DNA of 64,000 bases from Enterococcus_G camelliae. GTDB lineage: Bacteria; Bacillota; Bacilli; Lactobacillales; Enterococcaceae. Positions 8,493-16,528 of the stretch are shown piece by piece. The stretch's first letter is position 1; each line of letters opens with the position of its first letter. The notes under the pieces were generated by a model. The model was not told where the DNA came from and did not search any database. It saw only the letters and a list, made by a program, of their open reading frames with translations. Position numbers and translations under genes: made by a program. The stretch spans positions 154,896 through 218,895 of the forward strand of contig NZ_JBHUMO010000044.1 in assembly GCF_042685105.1 (NCBI RefSeq). Reading direction: 5' to 3'.

Positions 8493-9794
8493 CTATTCTG
8501 TAATCATTTCATGAATCAAAATTGGTTCTTCACCTGAATCACCAATAGTTATGCTTTGCTCGATACGATCAATCACTTCTTGAATTTCCTCTTGATTGCT
8601 ATAGATTGTCAGCAAGACTTCCCCTTCTTTGACTTCATCGCCGACTTTTTTATGCAATTTTATCCCCACTGCATAATCGATAGCATCTTCTTTTGTTTTT
8701 CTACCAGCACCCAGCATCATTGCAGCGATACCCAAATCATTTGCGACCATTTTTTGAATGACACCTGATTGTTTGGCTGGCAAAGCAATTTCATAGCGAG
8801 CGGTTAATAGTTTTTCAGGACAATCAACGACCGATTCATCTCCGCCTTGATTGCGAACCATCTCACGGAACTTGTTCAACGCTTTTCCATTATTCAAGGC
8901 CTCGGTCAAAAGGGTTCGTGCTTCGGTTAAAGAGGCTGCTTTTTTAGCAAGTACAACCATCTGGCTTCCTAAAACCATACACATCTCTGTTAAGTCAGCT
9001 GGCCCCTTCCCTCTTAACGTCTCAATCGCTTCGACCACTTCCAAGCTATTCCCGATTGCTTCTCCTAATGGCTGCGACATATCAGAAATTACCGCCATTG
9101 TTTGCCGATGAGCCAACGCTCCAATTCGAACCATTGTATGGGCCAATCTTCTAGCATCTGGCAAGTTCTTCATAAATGCTCCATCACCAGTTGTAACATC
9201 TAGGACGATTGCATCTGCCCCAGCAGCTATTTTTTTGCTCATAATTGAACTGGCAATTAACGGTATTGAACTAACTGTTCCCGTAACATCTCGTAACGCA
9301 TATAATTTTTTGTCTGCCGGTGCCAAATCTCCTGATTGACCAATCACCGCCACTTTGCTAGTATTCACCATTTCAATAAAGGCTGTGTCCGACACTTCAA
9401 TTTTGAATCCTGGAATGGCTTCTAGCTTATCAAGCGTTCCGCCTGTATAGCCAAGGCCTCGTCCAGACATCTTAGCAACGGGAACGCCCACACTTGCTAC
9501 TAATGGTGCCAATATTAATGTCGTGGTATCACCAACCCCACCGGTAGAATGCTTGTCTACCTTCACTCCATCAATCGAAGACAAATCCATCACTTCTCCT
9601 GAATGAGCCATTGCTAATGTCAAATGAGTGATTTCTTCATCCGTCATATCGACAAAATAGATTGCCATCAAAAGTGCACTCATCTGATAATCCGGAATTC
9701 GATTGTTCGTGTATTCAGAAATAACCCATTCAATTTCTTCTTTGGTCAAAGCATGTCCATCACGTTTTTTTTCTATCACATCGACCATGCGCAT
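8493..9794 (-). CDS. pdp: Pyrimidine-nucleoside phosphorylase
   Basis: A 433-aa enzyme, exactly the length expected for Bacillus-type Pdp, which phosphorolyses uridine, deoxyuridine and thymidine. The glycine-rich phosphate site KHSTGGVGDTTT (about residue 80), the SGRGLGYTGGTLDK loop and the C-terminal alpha/beta domain with HKKVGDEVKEGEVL are present. The ATG at 9794 (MRMVDVIEKK) was chosen for its match to family N-termini and upstream GGGGAT; the longer frame adds five residues. It is the first gene of the nucleoside operon. Confidence 0.95.
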   Translation of the reverse strand: MRMVDVIEKKRDGHALTKEEIEWVISEYTNNRIPDYQMSALLMAIYFVDMTDEEITHLTLAMAHSGEVMDLSSIDGVKVDKHSTGGVGDTTTLILAPLVASVGVPVAKMSGRGLGYTGGTLDKLEAIPGFKIEVSDTAFIEMVNTSKVAVIGQSGDLAPADKKLYALRDVTGTVSSIPLIASSIMSKKIAAGADAIVLDVTTGDGAFMKNLPDARRLAHTMVRIGALAHRQTMAVISDMSQPLGEAIGNSLEVVEAIETLRGKGPADLTEMCMVLGSQMVVLAKKAASLTEARTLLTEALNNGKALNKFREMVRNQGGDESVVDCPEKLLTARYEIALPAKQSGVIQKMVANDLGIAAMMLGAGRKTKEDAIDYAVGIKLHKKVGDEVKEGEVLLTIYSNQEEIQEVIDRIEQSITIGDSGEEPILIHEMITE

Positions 9795-9826
9795 AAAACT
9801 GATCCCCACTTCCTCAATCTGCTTTT

Positions 9827-9854
9827 ATTATACATGAAAATACGTTCTAGTAAA
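9827..9854 (-). promoter_or_regulatory. Probable promoter of the nucleoside operon
   Basis: On the minus strand TTTACT and TATAAT are separated by 16 bases, about 32 bases upstream of the pdp ATG. The -35 box lies inside an operator-like half site (TGGTTTACTA, 9848-9857), so repressor binding there would block RNA polymerase. Confidence 0.65.
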
Positions 9855-9860
9855 CCATTT

Positions 9861-9878
9861 TAGTAAACCGGTTTACTA
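9861..9878. promoter_or_regulatory. LacI-family operator palindrome upstream of pdp
   Basis: TAGTAAACCGGTTTACTA is a perfect 18-bp palindrome with the central CG typical of LacI/RbsR-type operators. One half site (TAGTAAACCA) recurs 13 bases away at 9848-9857 and overlaps the pdp -35 box. The gene for a LacI-type regulator starts the next transcription unit upstream, making it the obvious binder. Confidence 0.7.
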
Positions 9879-9927
9879 TATATGCTTTCACAAAGAAAGC
9901 CCTTACAAATCTAACTATACATGGGAA

Positions 9928-10944
9928 TTACTCCCCTGTCAACGGTTTTACGCTCTCACGAATAATTAATTTTGTATCAAAAATTTTATTCGGAACCCGG
10001 TGTTTTGGAAATTCAATCGCATCTACCAAGAATTTGGCAGCTGTAAACCCTATATCAAAGGTTGGTTGCATCACGGTGGTAAGTGGAGGATTCATATATT
10101 CTGAAAATTGGATATCATCAAAGCCAATAATTGAGATATCGTCTGGTACTTTTTTACCACTCTCATAAATTGCTTTGTAACACCCCATCGCCATTAAATC
10201 ATTGCTACAGAAAATCGCCGTAATCTCACGCCGGCGCAATAATTCTTTGGCTGCTGTATACCCTCCAGTAATCGTTAGTTCATTTGTAGCAACATACTGT
10301 TTACGAAAAGCAAGCCCGGCATCCTTTAAGGCTAATCGGTAACCATTAAAACGTTCTTCTAGCTGATAATAGCCTGTGTTTTCTTTTAACATGCCAATGT
10401 TACGGTGTCCTTGCTGGATGAGATATTTCACTGCTAAGTACGCACCTTCGTATTCTTTGATAATTAATCTTCCCGTATCACGCTGATTAATGCCTCGATC
10501 AATCAAAATAAGCGGCATTCTTTGAAAAAAAGGACTTTTTACTCGATAATGTTCAGGTAATAAATGAGGAGTAGCTAATAAAATACCATCAACAGAACGA
10601 TGAGCAAGTTCTTCCAAAAATTGAATTTCCTTCTCTTGATTTTGATGCGAATTGCACAACACAAGCATATAACCCAGCGGATTCATATACCGCTCAGCAC
10701 CTTCTACAATTTTAGAAAAAAATGCATCCGTCACATCAGGGACAATCATGCCGATTGTTTTCGAGTTACGCTTGATAACGTTCGATGCAAAAAAATCAGG
10801 TTTATAATGATTTTCTTCCACAATTGTCAACACGCGCCGTCTAGTTTCTTCGCTAAAGCGACTGCCTTTATTATTTAAAATTTGTGAAACGGTCGTGACA
10901 GATACTCCGGCTAATTCAGCAATCTGACGGATAGTCAGTTTCAT
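9928..10944 (-). CDS. LacI-family transcriptional regulator, probable repressor of the nucleoside operon
   Basis: A 338-aa LacI/GalR regulator: N-terminal helix-turn-helix TIRQIAELAGVSVTTVSQIL with hinge region to about residue 60, then a periplasmic-binding-protein-like effector domain (IGMIVPDVTDAFFSKIVEG, IGFDDIQFSEYMNPPLTTV). The effector domain resembles RbsR-like members, so ribose, a ribose phosphate or a nucleoside is a reasonable effector, but this is inference. It is the gene directly upstream of pdp, and the 18-bp palindrome lies between them. It starts 12 bases after the stop of the methyltransferase gene and may be cotranscribed with it. Confidence 0.9.
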   Translation of the reverse strand: MKLTIRQIAELAGVSVTTVSQILNNKGSRFSEETRRRVLTIVEENHYKPDFFASNVIKRNSKTIGMIVPDVTDAFFSKIVEGAERYMNPLGYMLVLCNSHQNQEKEIQFLEELAHRSVDGILLATPHLLPEHYRVKSPFFQRMPLILIDRGINQRDTGRLIIKEYEGAYLAVKYLIQQGHRNIGMLKENTGYYQLEERFNGYRLALKDAGLAFRKQYVATNELTITGGYTAAKELLRRREITAIFCSNDLMAMGCYKAIYESGKKVPDDISIIGFDDIQFSEYMNPPLTTVMQPTFDIGFTAAKFLVDAIEFPKHRVPNKIFDTKLIIRESVKPLTGE

Positions 10945-10956
10945 CCCCCATCCTCC

Positions 10957-11565
10957 TTATTCTTTTTCTTTCACACTTTTGATAATGTAATACCCTTTTT
11001 CTTTTGCTACAATTTCAGCATTTCCAAATACTTCAACCATTTTTTTCTGTGCACTAGGAGCCCCTTGCTTTTTCTGAATTACAATTGTCAGTGTTCCTTT
11101 TGGCAGCAATCGTTCATAGGCATCAGCTAAAATAGCGTGAACTACCTTTTTTCCTGCACGAATGGGGGGATTACTGACAATAGCGGCATAGTTTTTTTCA
11201 AGAACCTCTTCATACAAATTTGATGAATGGATAGTTACATTTGTTAGTTGATTCAACGCTGCATTCTGTTGTGCCAAATGGACTGCACGTTCATTAATAT
11301 CTACCATTTCTACCTTACGATTGGTTGCATAGACCAAGGCCAAACCAATTGGTCCATAGCCACAGCCGATATCCAGCACCGTTCCTTCAGGTAAATTTTC
11401 AGTCGAAAACGTGTCAATCAACACACGCGAACCAAAGTCAACGGTTCCTTTTGAAAAAACCCCACTATCGGTAGCAAAACGAAACACTCGATTTTTTAAT
11501 TCAAAGGTCCACTCGTTCACATGATGAGCGGCATGGGGTTGCTTTGTATAATAATGATCTGCCAT
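10957..11565 (-). CDS. Class I SAM-dependent methyltransferase, RsmC/YbxB-like
   Basis: A 202-aa methyltransferase with the SAM-binding motif VLDIGCGYGPIGLAL (about residues 60-75), acidic MVDINERA, and the catalytic-type SNPPIRAG that marks the RsmC/YbxB small-methyltransferase group acting on exocyclic amines, often of rRNA guanines. The substrate is not fixed by sequence. The ATG at 11565 follows AAAGGAG. It is divergent from coaA and lies directly upstream of the LacI regulator gene. Confidence 0.88.
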   Translation of the reverse strand: MADHYYTKQPHAAHHVNEWTFELKNRVFRFATDSGVFSKGTVDFGSRVLIDTFSTENLPEGTVLDIGCGYGPIGLALVYATNRKVEMVDINERAVHLAQQNAALNQLTNVTIHSSNLYEEVLEKNYAAIVSNPPIRAGKKVVHAILADAYERLLPKGTLTIVIQKKQGAPSAQKKMVEVFGNAEIVAKEKGYYIIKSVKEKE

Positions 11566-11730
11566 TGCTATTCTCCTTTACTCATTGCCTTTATCATACC
11601 AATTATTTCCAGATGAAACAAACATCTTTCGTGGCGCTTCACCAAAAAATAATTGAAAAAACAAGTCTTGTATGCGTTTTGTTTATTTTTTATGTTACAC
11701 TGTTTGGGAATAAACGAAGGAGACCTTTTC

Positions 11731-12654
11731 ATGAAGGAAATGACCAATTATTATCTAATACCACGAGAGGAATGGCAGGGTTTTTATGCAAAAGGCCATA
11801 CCCCGCTTACCCAAGAAGAACTGGACAACATTAAAAGTTTAAATGATCGTATCTCGATGCAAGATGTAGAAGATGTTTATATTCCGCTATGCCACATGAT
11901 CCATCTTTATATGAAAGAATTTGAGTCTTTGACTTTAAGTAAAGGACTGTTTTTGCATCGTTACGTCAAAATGCCTCCTTTTATTATCGGGATTGCAGGA
12001 AGTGTAGCTGTCGGCAAAAGCACAACAGCTCGTCTCTTACAGACCTTACTCGCACGTCTTTTTCCACGTCGCAACGTTCAGCTAATCACAACAGATGGCT
12101 TCTTGTATCCAAATCGAATTCTTGAAGAACGTGGCATCATGGATCGAAAAGGGTTTCCGGAAAGTTATGACATGCAAGCACTGATTAACTTTCTAAACAA
12201 TGTAAAATCCGGGCAACCCAACATTCCTATTCCCATCTACTCGCATAGTGTTTACGACATTATTGATGACGAATATGAATTGATTGATTGTCCCGACATT
12301 CTACTAGTTGAAGGAATCAACACGTTGCAGTTACCTGCCAATGAACAAATTTATGTGAGTGACTTTTTTGATTTTTCAATTTTCGTTGATGCAAAACCTT
12401 CGTTAGTTGAAAAATGGTATTTGGAACGATTTGAGTCGCTACTTGATACCGCCTTTCGCGATCCAACGAATTATTACTATAATTTAGCAATTGGTAATCG
12501 CCAAGATGCAATCGAACTAGCGGAAGAAATCTGGCAAAAAATAAATTTAAAAAATTTGGAAGAGTATATTCTTCCAACACGTAGTCGCGCTGATATTATT
12601 TTACACAAAACGAATCATCATGCGATTGATAAAGTCTATTTGCGAAAATATTAG
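11731..12654 (+). CDS. coaA: Pantothenate kinase, type I
   Basis: A 307-aa prokaryotic type I CoaA, which phosphorylates pantothenate in the first step of CoA synthesis. The P-loop GSVAVGKST (about residue 90), TTDGFLYPN, KGFPESYD and VEGINTLQ are all family motifs. The ATG at 11731 (MKEMTNYYL) follows GAAGGAG; a longer frame from 11653 lacks an SD. A possible promoter is TTGTAT at 11667 with TATGTT about 17 bases later. It is followed after 103 bases by guaA on the same strand. Confidence 0.95.
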   Translation: MKEMTNYYLIPREEWQGFYAKGHTPLTQEELDNIKSLNDRISMQDVEDVYIPLCHMIHLYMKEFESLTLSKGLFLHRYVKMPPFIIGIAGSVAVGKSTTARLLQTLLARLFPRRNVQLITTDGFLYPNRILEERGIMDRKGFPESYDMQALINFLNNVKSGQPNIPIPIYSHSVYDIIDDEYELIDCPDILLVEGINTLQLPANEQIYVSDFFDFSIFVDAKPSLVEKWYLERFESLLDTAFRDPTNYYYNLAIGNRQDAIELAEEIWQKINLKNLEEYILPTRSRADIILHKTNHHAIDKVYLRKY

Positions 12655-12757
12655 AAAATGAAAAGAAGTTTTTGCAAATTTTCACTTGCTCGCTTATTAT
12701 AGGTAATAAACTTGTTTTAGTAGTAAAAAAATTCAGAAGAGAATAGGGGTAATAATC

Positions 12758-14323
12758 GTGACAAACGTTGACAATATGCCTAACGTTGAAAAAATCATTG
12801 TGCTGGATTACGGAAGTCAATACAATCAATTAATCACGCGTCGCATTCGTGAATTTGGCGTCTTTTCAGAGCTACTAAGCCATCGTATCACGGCTGAAGA
12901 AATCAAAAAAATGCAACCGAAAGGAATCATTCTCTCTGGGGGACCGAACTCGGTATATGATAACGGCTCTTTTGGCATTGATGAAGCAATTTTTGATTTA
13001 GGGATTCCAATTTTGGGTATTTGTTATGGTATGCAATTAATGACCAATCGACTGGGCGGCACTGTTGAAGCCGCTAAAAACAAAGAATACGGTAAAGCTG
13101 AACTGGAAGTATTGTCGAGTGACGCTGCTCTTTTCACGGCCACGCCTGAAAAACAAACTGTCTGGATGAGTCATGGTGATTTGGTCACAAAAGCTCCTGA
13201 AGGGTTTACAATCGTGGGTACTAGTAAAGATTGCCCCATCGCTTCAATCGAACATTCAGAACGAAAAATGTATGGAGTCCAATTCCACCCTGAAGTGCGC
13301 CATTCTGAATATGGCAATGATTTGTTGCGAAACTTCGCTCTAACTGTGTGCGGATGTAAAGGCGACTGGAGCATGGAAAACTTCATTGATATGCAAGTGA
13401 AAGCGATTCGTGAGAAAGTCGGCAAGAAAAAAGTTTTGCTTGGCCTATCAGGCGGTGTTGATTCAAGTGTTGTGGGTGTGTTATTACAAAAAGCAATTGG
13501 CGATCAATTGACCTCTATCTTTGTTGATCACGGTCTACTACGCAAAGGTGAAGCCGACCAAGTGATGGACGCACTGGGTGGCAAATTTGGCTTGAACATT
13601 ATTAAAGTGGATGCTAAGGAGCGCTTCCTAAACAAACTAGCTGGCGTAGCTGACCCCGAACAAAAACGAAAAATTATCGGTAATGAATTCGTGTATCTGT
13701 TTGATGACGAAGCAACCAAATTAGCTGGAAAAGAAGGAATTTCCTTCTTAGCACAGGGAACACTATATACAGATGTAATTGAATCTGGAACGGAAACAGC
13801 CCAAACCATCAAGTCCCACCATAACGTAGGTGGTCTACCTGAGGATATGCAATTTGAACTGATTGAGCCGCTAAATACTCTTTTCAAAGATGAAGTGCGT
13901 GCGTTGGGGACAGAACTTGGAATGCCTGATAGCATTGTTTGGCGTCAACCTTTCCCTGGTCCAGGATTAGGGATTCGAGTGCTGGGTGAAATCACGGAAG
14001 AAAAATTAACGATTGTCCGTGATTCAGATGCCATTTTACGTGAAGAAATTGCTTTGGCCGGTCTGGATCGAGATATTTGGCAATACTTCACCGTCTTACC
14101 AGGTATTCGTTCTGTAGGTGTAATGGGTGATGGCCGTACGTATGACTACACTGTAGGTATTCGTGCAGTTACCTCCATCGATGGCATGACGGCTGATTTT
14201 GCTCGTATTCCTTGGGATGTTCTGCAAAAAATATCTGTTCGGATCGTCAATGAAGTGGCACACGTCAATCGAATTGTGTATGATATTACGAGTAAACCCC
14301 CCGCAACAGTCGAGTGGGAATAG
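12758..14323 (+). CDS. guaA: GMP synthase (glutamine-hydrolysing)
   Basis: A 521-aa enzyme with an N-terminal class I glutamine amidotransferase (GICYGMQ with the nucleophilic Cys about residue 89; His in VQFHPEV), a PP-loop ATP pyrophosphatase domain (LGLSGGVDSSVV about residue 230) and the C-terminal dimerisation domain ending PPATVEWE. It aminates XMP to GMP. The GTG at 12758 lies 9 bases after AGGGG; the next Met is six codons later. Its 3' end is a known integration target for mobile elements, and an integrase relic lies just beyond it. Confidence 0.96.
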   Translation: MTNVDNMPNVEKIIVLDYGSQYNQLITRRIREFGVFSELLSHRITAEEIKKMQPKGIILSGGPNSVYDNGSFGIDEAIFDLGIPILGICYGMQLMTNRLGGTVEAAKNKEYGKAELEVLSSDAALFTATPEKQTVWMSHGDLVTKAPEGFTIVGTSKDCPIASIEHSERKMYGVQFHPEVRHSEYGNDLLRNFALTVCGCKGDWSMENFIDMQVKAIREKVGKKKVLLGLSGGVDSSVVGVLLQKAIGDQLTSIFVDHGLLRKGEADQVMDALGGKFGLNIIKVDAKERFLNKLAGVADPEQKRKIIGNEFVYLFDDEATKLAGKEGISFLAQGTLYTDVIESGTETAQTIKSHHNVGGLPEDMQFELIEPLNTLFKDEVRALGTELGMPDSIVWRQPFPGPGLGIRVLGEITEEKLTIVRDSDAILREEIALAGLDRDIWQYFTVLPGIRSVGVMGDGRTYDYTVGIRAVTSIDGMTADFARIPWDVLQKISVRIVNEVAHVNRIVYDITSKPPATVEWE

Positions 14324-14330
14324 TCGCAGG

Positions 14331-14378
14331 AGAGTCAGAAATCTTTTTATATCAAGGTTTTCTGACTCTTTTTATTTT
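14331..14378 (+). terminator. Intrinsic terminator of guaA
   Basis: An 11-bp stem (AGAGTCAGAAA / TTTCTGACTCT) followed by TTTTTATTTT, starting 7 bases after the guaA stop. The stop codon of the integrase relic on the other strand lies inside its T-run. Confidence 0.88.
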
Positions 14379-14800
14379 GTCATTGCACTTTCATTGCACT
14401 TTTTCTTTTCAGGTTGCCTTAAATAATTAACCGTGAATTGATTTCTGGGCGACGTATCAAAATTCTTTTTCACAGGCTCAAAGTCAAGAATGCCATTCAA
14501 TTTATCCGCTACTTGGAAATTACTGTTCAGATATAAATGTCCATAGATTCCTAGTGTCGTTTCGATATCCTAATGTCCTAGACGCTTTTTGATTATCAAT
14601 GGATTTTCACTCATACTGATTAAGAGTGAGGCATGAGAATGACGCAGCGCATGGATTCGGATACGGTGGCATCTTCTTTTATCTTTAAACGTGTTTTATC
14701 TCCGCAAACTGGATATTGTATCCATTCTGTTATCGCTATTTCTATCACGTTCCTCGCTATCACGATTGATGGAGAGAATCGATATACAAATGTGCCCTAA
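14372..14800 (-). pseudogene. Tyrosine recombinase (integrase) relic at the guaA 3' end
   Basis: On the minus strand one frame down to the TAA at 14372-14374 encodes the catalytic C-terminal end of a phage/ICE-type tyrosine integrase: HALRHSHASLLISMSENP, then KKRLGH, then IETTLGIYGHLYLNSNFQ. These contain the R..H box, the H of LGH and the catalytic Tyr. An in-frame TAG falls directly after LGH (about 14570) and another stop lies just upstream of FKDKRRCHRIRIHALRH (about 14698); further upstream the reading continues only with frameshifts (WIQYPVCGDKTRLK). The N-terminal and core-binding parts are missing. It is clearly inactive. Its position with the 3' end toward guaA fits an element once inserted there. 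Confidence 0.85.
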
Positions 14801-14802
14801 GC

Positions 14803-15015
14803 TTATTTTCCTTCCTCCAATTCAAATAATTCTTCAACAGTTGTTTCTAATAACTTAGCCATTTTCATCGCAAGTTCTAGAGTGGGATTATATTTATCAT
14901 TTTCAACTGCAATAATTGTTTGACGAGTGACAGATAATTTCTCTGCCAAATCTTCTTGACGCAATCCCATTTTTTTCCTTAATTCCTTAATTCTATTTTT
15001 CACTAGACTATACAC
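14803..15015 (-). CDS. Small XRE-family transcriptional regulator
   Basis: A 70-aa protein consisting of a single Cro/C1-type helix-turn-helix (KNRIKELRKKMGLRQEDLAEKLSVTRQTIIAVENDKYNPTLELAMKMAKLL), closest in shape to the YgzD/YozG group of very short regulators. It has no effector domain. Its start lies 2 bases downstream of the stop of the membrane-protein gene, so the two form an operon. It probably binds the TGTAAA repeats upstream of that operon. Such XRE/membrane pairs are common cargo of mobile elements, consistent with the integrase relic next door. Confidence 0.88.
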   Translation of the reverse strand: MYSLVKNRIKELRKKMGLRQEDLAEKLSVTRQTIIAVENDKYNPTLELAMKMAKLLETTVEELFELEEGK

Positions 15016-15016
15016 C

Positions 15017-15313
15017 TCATTTCATAAGGAAAAATCCAACTGCTAAAGCAATCAGTGCAAAAACAAATGCAGCAATGATTCCTAAAATACCTTTAGACGC
15101 TCCAACCTTTCCTTTGAGAAACAATTGTGAAAGAAGAAGTACAACCCCTTGAGTAATTATCAGGAAAAACATAATACTATCTTTAGTTACTAATTCCTTT
15201 GCAGTGATACATTCCATGATCCAATAAACAATTTCAAAAATCATTGAATACAGGAAAGTAATTCTAATTGCTTGCAAAGTGTGTGCTTGTTCCATTTCAT
15301 CCATTTTTTTCAC
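15017..15313 (-). CDS. Small three-helix membrane protein paired with the XRE regulator
   Basis: A 98-aa protein of unknown function. After a charged N-terminus it has hydrophobic segments at about residues 17-34, 47-63 and 75-96, ending FALIALAVGFFLMK. No catalytic motif was recognised. GTG at 15313 is the start: GGAGG lies 7 bases upstream, and the ATG just before it is followed at once by TGA. A role as a membrane partner or target of the neighbouring XRE regulator is inferred from operon structure only. Confidence 0.75.
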   Translation of the reverse strand: MKKMDEMEQAHTLQAIRITFLYSMIFEIVYWIMECITAKELVTKDSIMFFLIITQGVVLLLSQLFLKGKVGASKGILGIIAAFVFALIALAVGFFLMK

Positions 15314-15329
15314 ATAAATACCTCCTTCT

Positions 15330-15353
15330 AAATGTAAATAACTCTTTACATTT
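15330..15353. promoter_or_regulatory. Probable XRE operator, TGTAAA inverted repeat
   Basis: AAATGTAAA and TTTACATTT form perfect 9-bp arms 6 bases apart, immediately upstream of the SD of the membrane-protein/XRE operon. The half site TTTACATTT occurs again at 15392-15400. Position and symmetry suggest autoregulation by the XRE protein. Confidence 0.6.
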
Positions 15354-15536
15354 ATTGTTGTAACTTAACTTCGCTAAAATGGCAAAACCTTTTTACATTT
15401 TTCCATTTTAGAGTGTTCCCGTTACTTACTGCCATTCTTTTCAAGAGTAAATTTGAATTGAGATACTTGGATTTGCGTCAATAAAGCAGACTCATTTTTT
15501 GAGAGCCTTTTTTGAAGTCAATCCACTATCGCGTTG

Positions 15537-15597
15537 TTTCCTGGTTTCAGAGAATGGTCAAACCAAAATCTATTGACCATTCTCTGAAACCAGGAAA
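15537..15597. repeat. 25-bp perfect inverted repeat of unknown origin
   Basis: Arms at 15537-15561 and 15573-15597 are perfect 25-base complements (first arm begins TTTCCTGGTTTCAGAG) around an 11-base loop. No T-run follows on either strand, so a simple terminator is unlikely. No recognisable coding sequence surrounds it: the 584 bases from 15314 to 15897 hold only this repeat, the XRE operator and the promoter region of the next gene. It may be a fossil end of an insertion element or a hairpin repeat. Confidence 0.7.
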
Positions 15598-15897
15598 GGA
15601 AATTCTCGTGAGTTCGTTCAAAAAATGTGAATAGCTATTGCGCGTTGTCAGGCTCATTCTTCTGCCTGTTGTGGTTTGATGTACCCGATTGCTCCATATA
15701 TATACGCTTGCAATTACACCATTCAATATATTGAATCCGTTCAAGTTGAGCTTCTTCAAAAGAATGATAAGTCGTTTGGTAGCCTTCTTCTTTCTTTACT
15801 TTTAATAAAAAAAATTCAAATTTCTGAGCATTTTAATTTACTTATAAAAAGTAAGTGATATACTAACTCTTGTAAATAAAAAAAAAGAGGTGCTCAT

Positions 15898-16449
15898 ATG
15901 TTAAAAATTGGTGTTATTTTAGGAAGCGTTCGTGAAGAAAGAAATGGTTTGGCTGTTGCAGAATGGACAGTTGAAAAAGCAAAAGCATTTAGCAATGCTG
16001 AAGATGTTCAATTTGAATTAGTAGATTTAGCGAATTACGATCTTCCGTTTTTAGGCAAAACTCCGACGGCTGAACAAGGTGCTGCAATTGGTGCTTGGTC
16101 AGAAAAAATTGCTTCATTTGATGGATATATCTTTATCACTGCCGAATACAATCATGGTGTAGCCGGTGCGTTTAAAAATGCATTGGACTTTTTGAAACCT
16201 GAATTTAAAGACAAAGCAGTTGCTTTTGTTGGTTACGGTGGTCTAGGAGCAGCACGCTCAATCGAAAACCTACGTGTGGTTTTAGCAGAACAAGGTCTTG
16301 CTTCAACACAACGTACCGTAAACTTTTCATTAATGACAGACTTTGAAAATATGTCTACTTTTAAACCAGCCGCTTTCCATGAAGGTGAATTACAAGAACT
16401 TCTTGGTCAATTAATTGGCTGGAGTGGTGCTTTAAAAACTTTACGTTAA
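15898..16449 (+). CDS. NADPH-dependent FMN reductase / azoreductase-like flavoprotein
   Basis: A 183-aa flavodoxin-fold protein of the NADPH-dependent FMN reductase family. It begins LKIGVILGSVREERNG, the FMN phosphate loop, and contains ITAEYNHGVAGAFKNALDFL, which matches the TPEYNxSxPGxLKNAID signature around the isoalloxazine. It probably reduces flavin, quinones or azo compounds; the physiological substrate is unknown. The ATG at 15898 follows AGAGGTG. A partly symmetric TTTACTTATAAAAAGTAAGT lies about 50 bases upstream, a possible operator. It is a monocistronic unit ending in a bidirectional terminator. Confidence 0.88.
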   Translation: MLKIGVILGSVREERNGLAVAEWTVEKAKAFSNAEDVQFELVDLANYDLPFLGKTPTAEQGAAIGAWSEKIASFDGYIFITAEYNHGVAGAFKNALDFLKPEFKDKAVAFVGYGGLGAARSIENLRVVLAEQGLASTQRTVNFSLMTDFENMSTFKPAAFHEGELQELLGQLIGWSGALKTLR

Positions 16450-16455
16450 AAAAAT

Positions 16456-16511
16456 AAGCAAAAAAACTGTTTGTAGGGCTATGCAATGCCCCTCAAACAG
16501 TTTTTTTGCTT
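16456..16511. terminator. Bidirectional intrinsic terminator
   Basis: An 18-bp perfect stem (AAGCAAAAAAACTGTTTG and its complement) with an inner GGGC/GCCC stem separates the convergent FMN reductase and acetyltransferase genes. T-runs are present in both directions. Confidence 0.9.
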
Positions 16512-16528
16512 AAACTTATTTTCCTGCG

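Noticed and set aside
14870..14900. Short GAGTGGGATTATA resembling the guaA terminus, a possible att repeat
   Set aside because: Only about eight bases match, and they encode the conserved YNPTL motif of the XRE protein.
15547..15759. 70-aa open frame on the minus strand over the 25-bp inverted repeat
   Set aside because: No SD, no family likeness, and the frame is dictated partly by the repeat itself.
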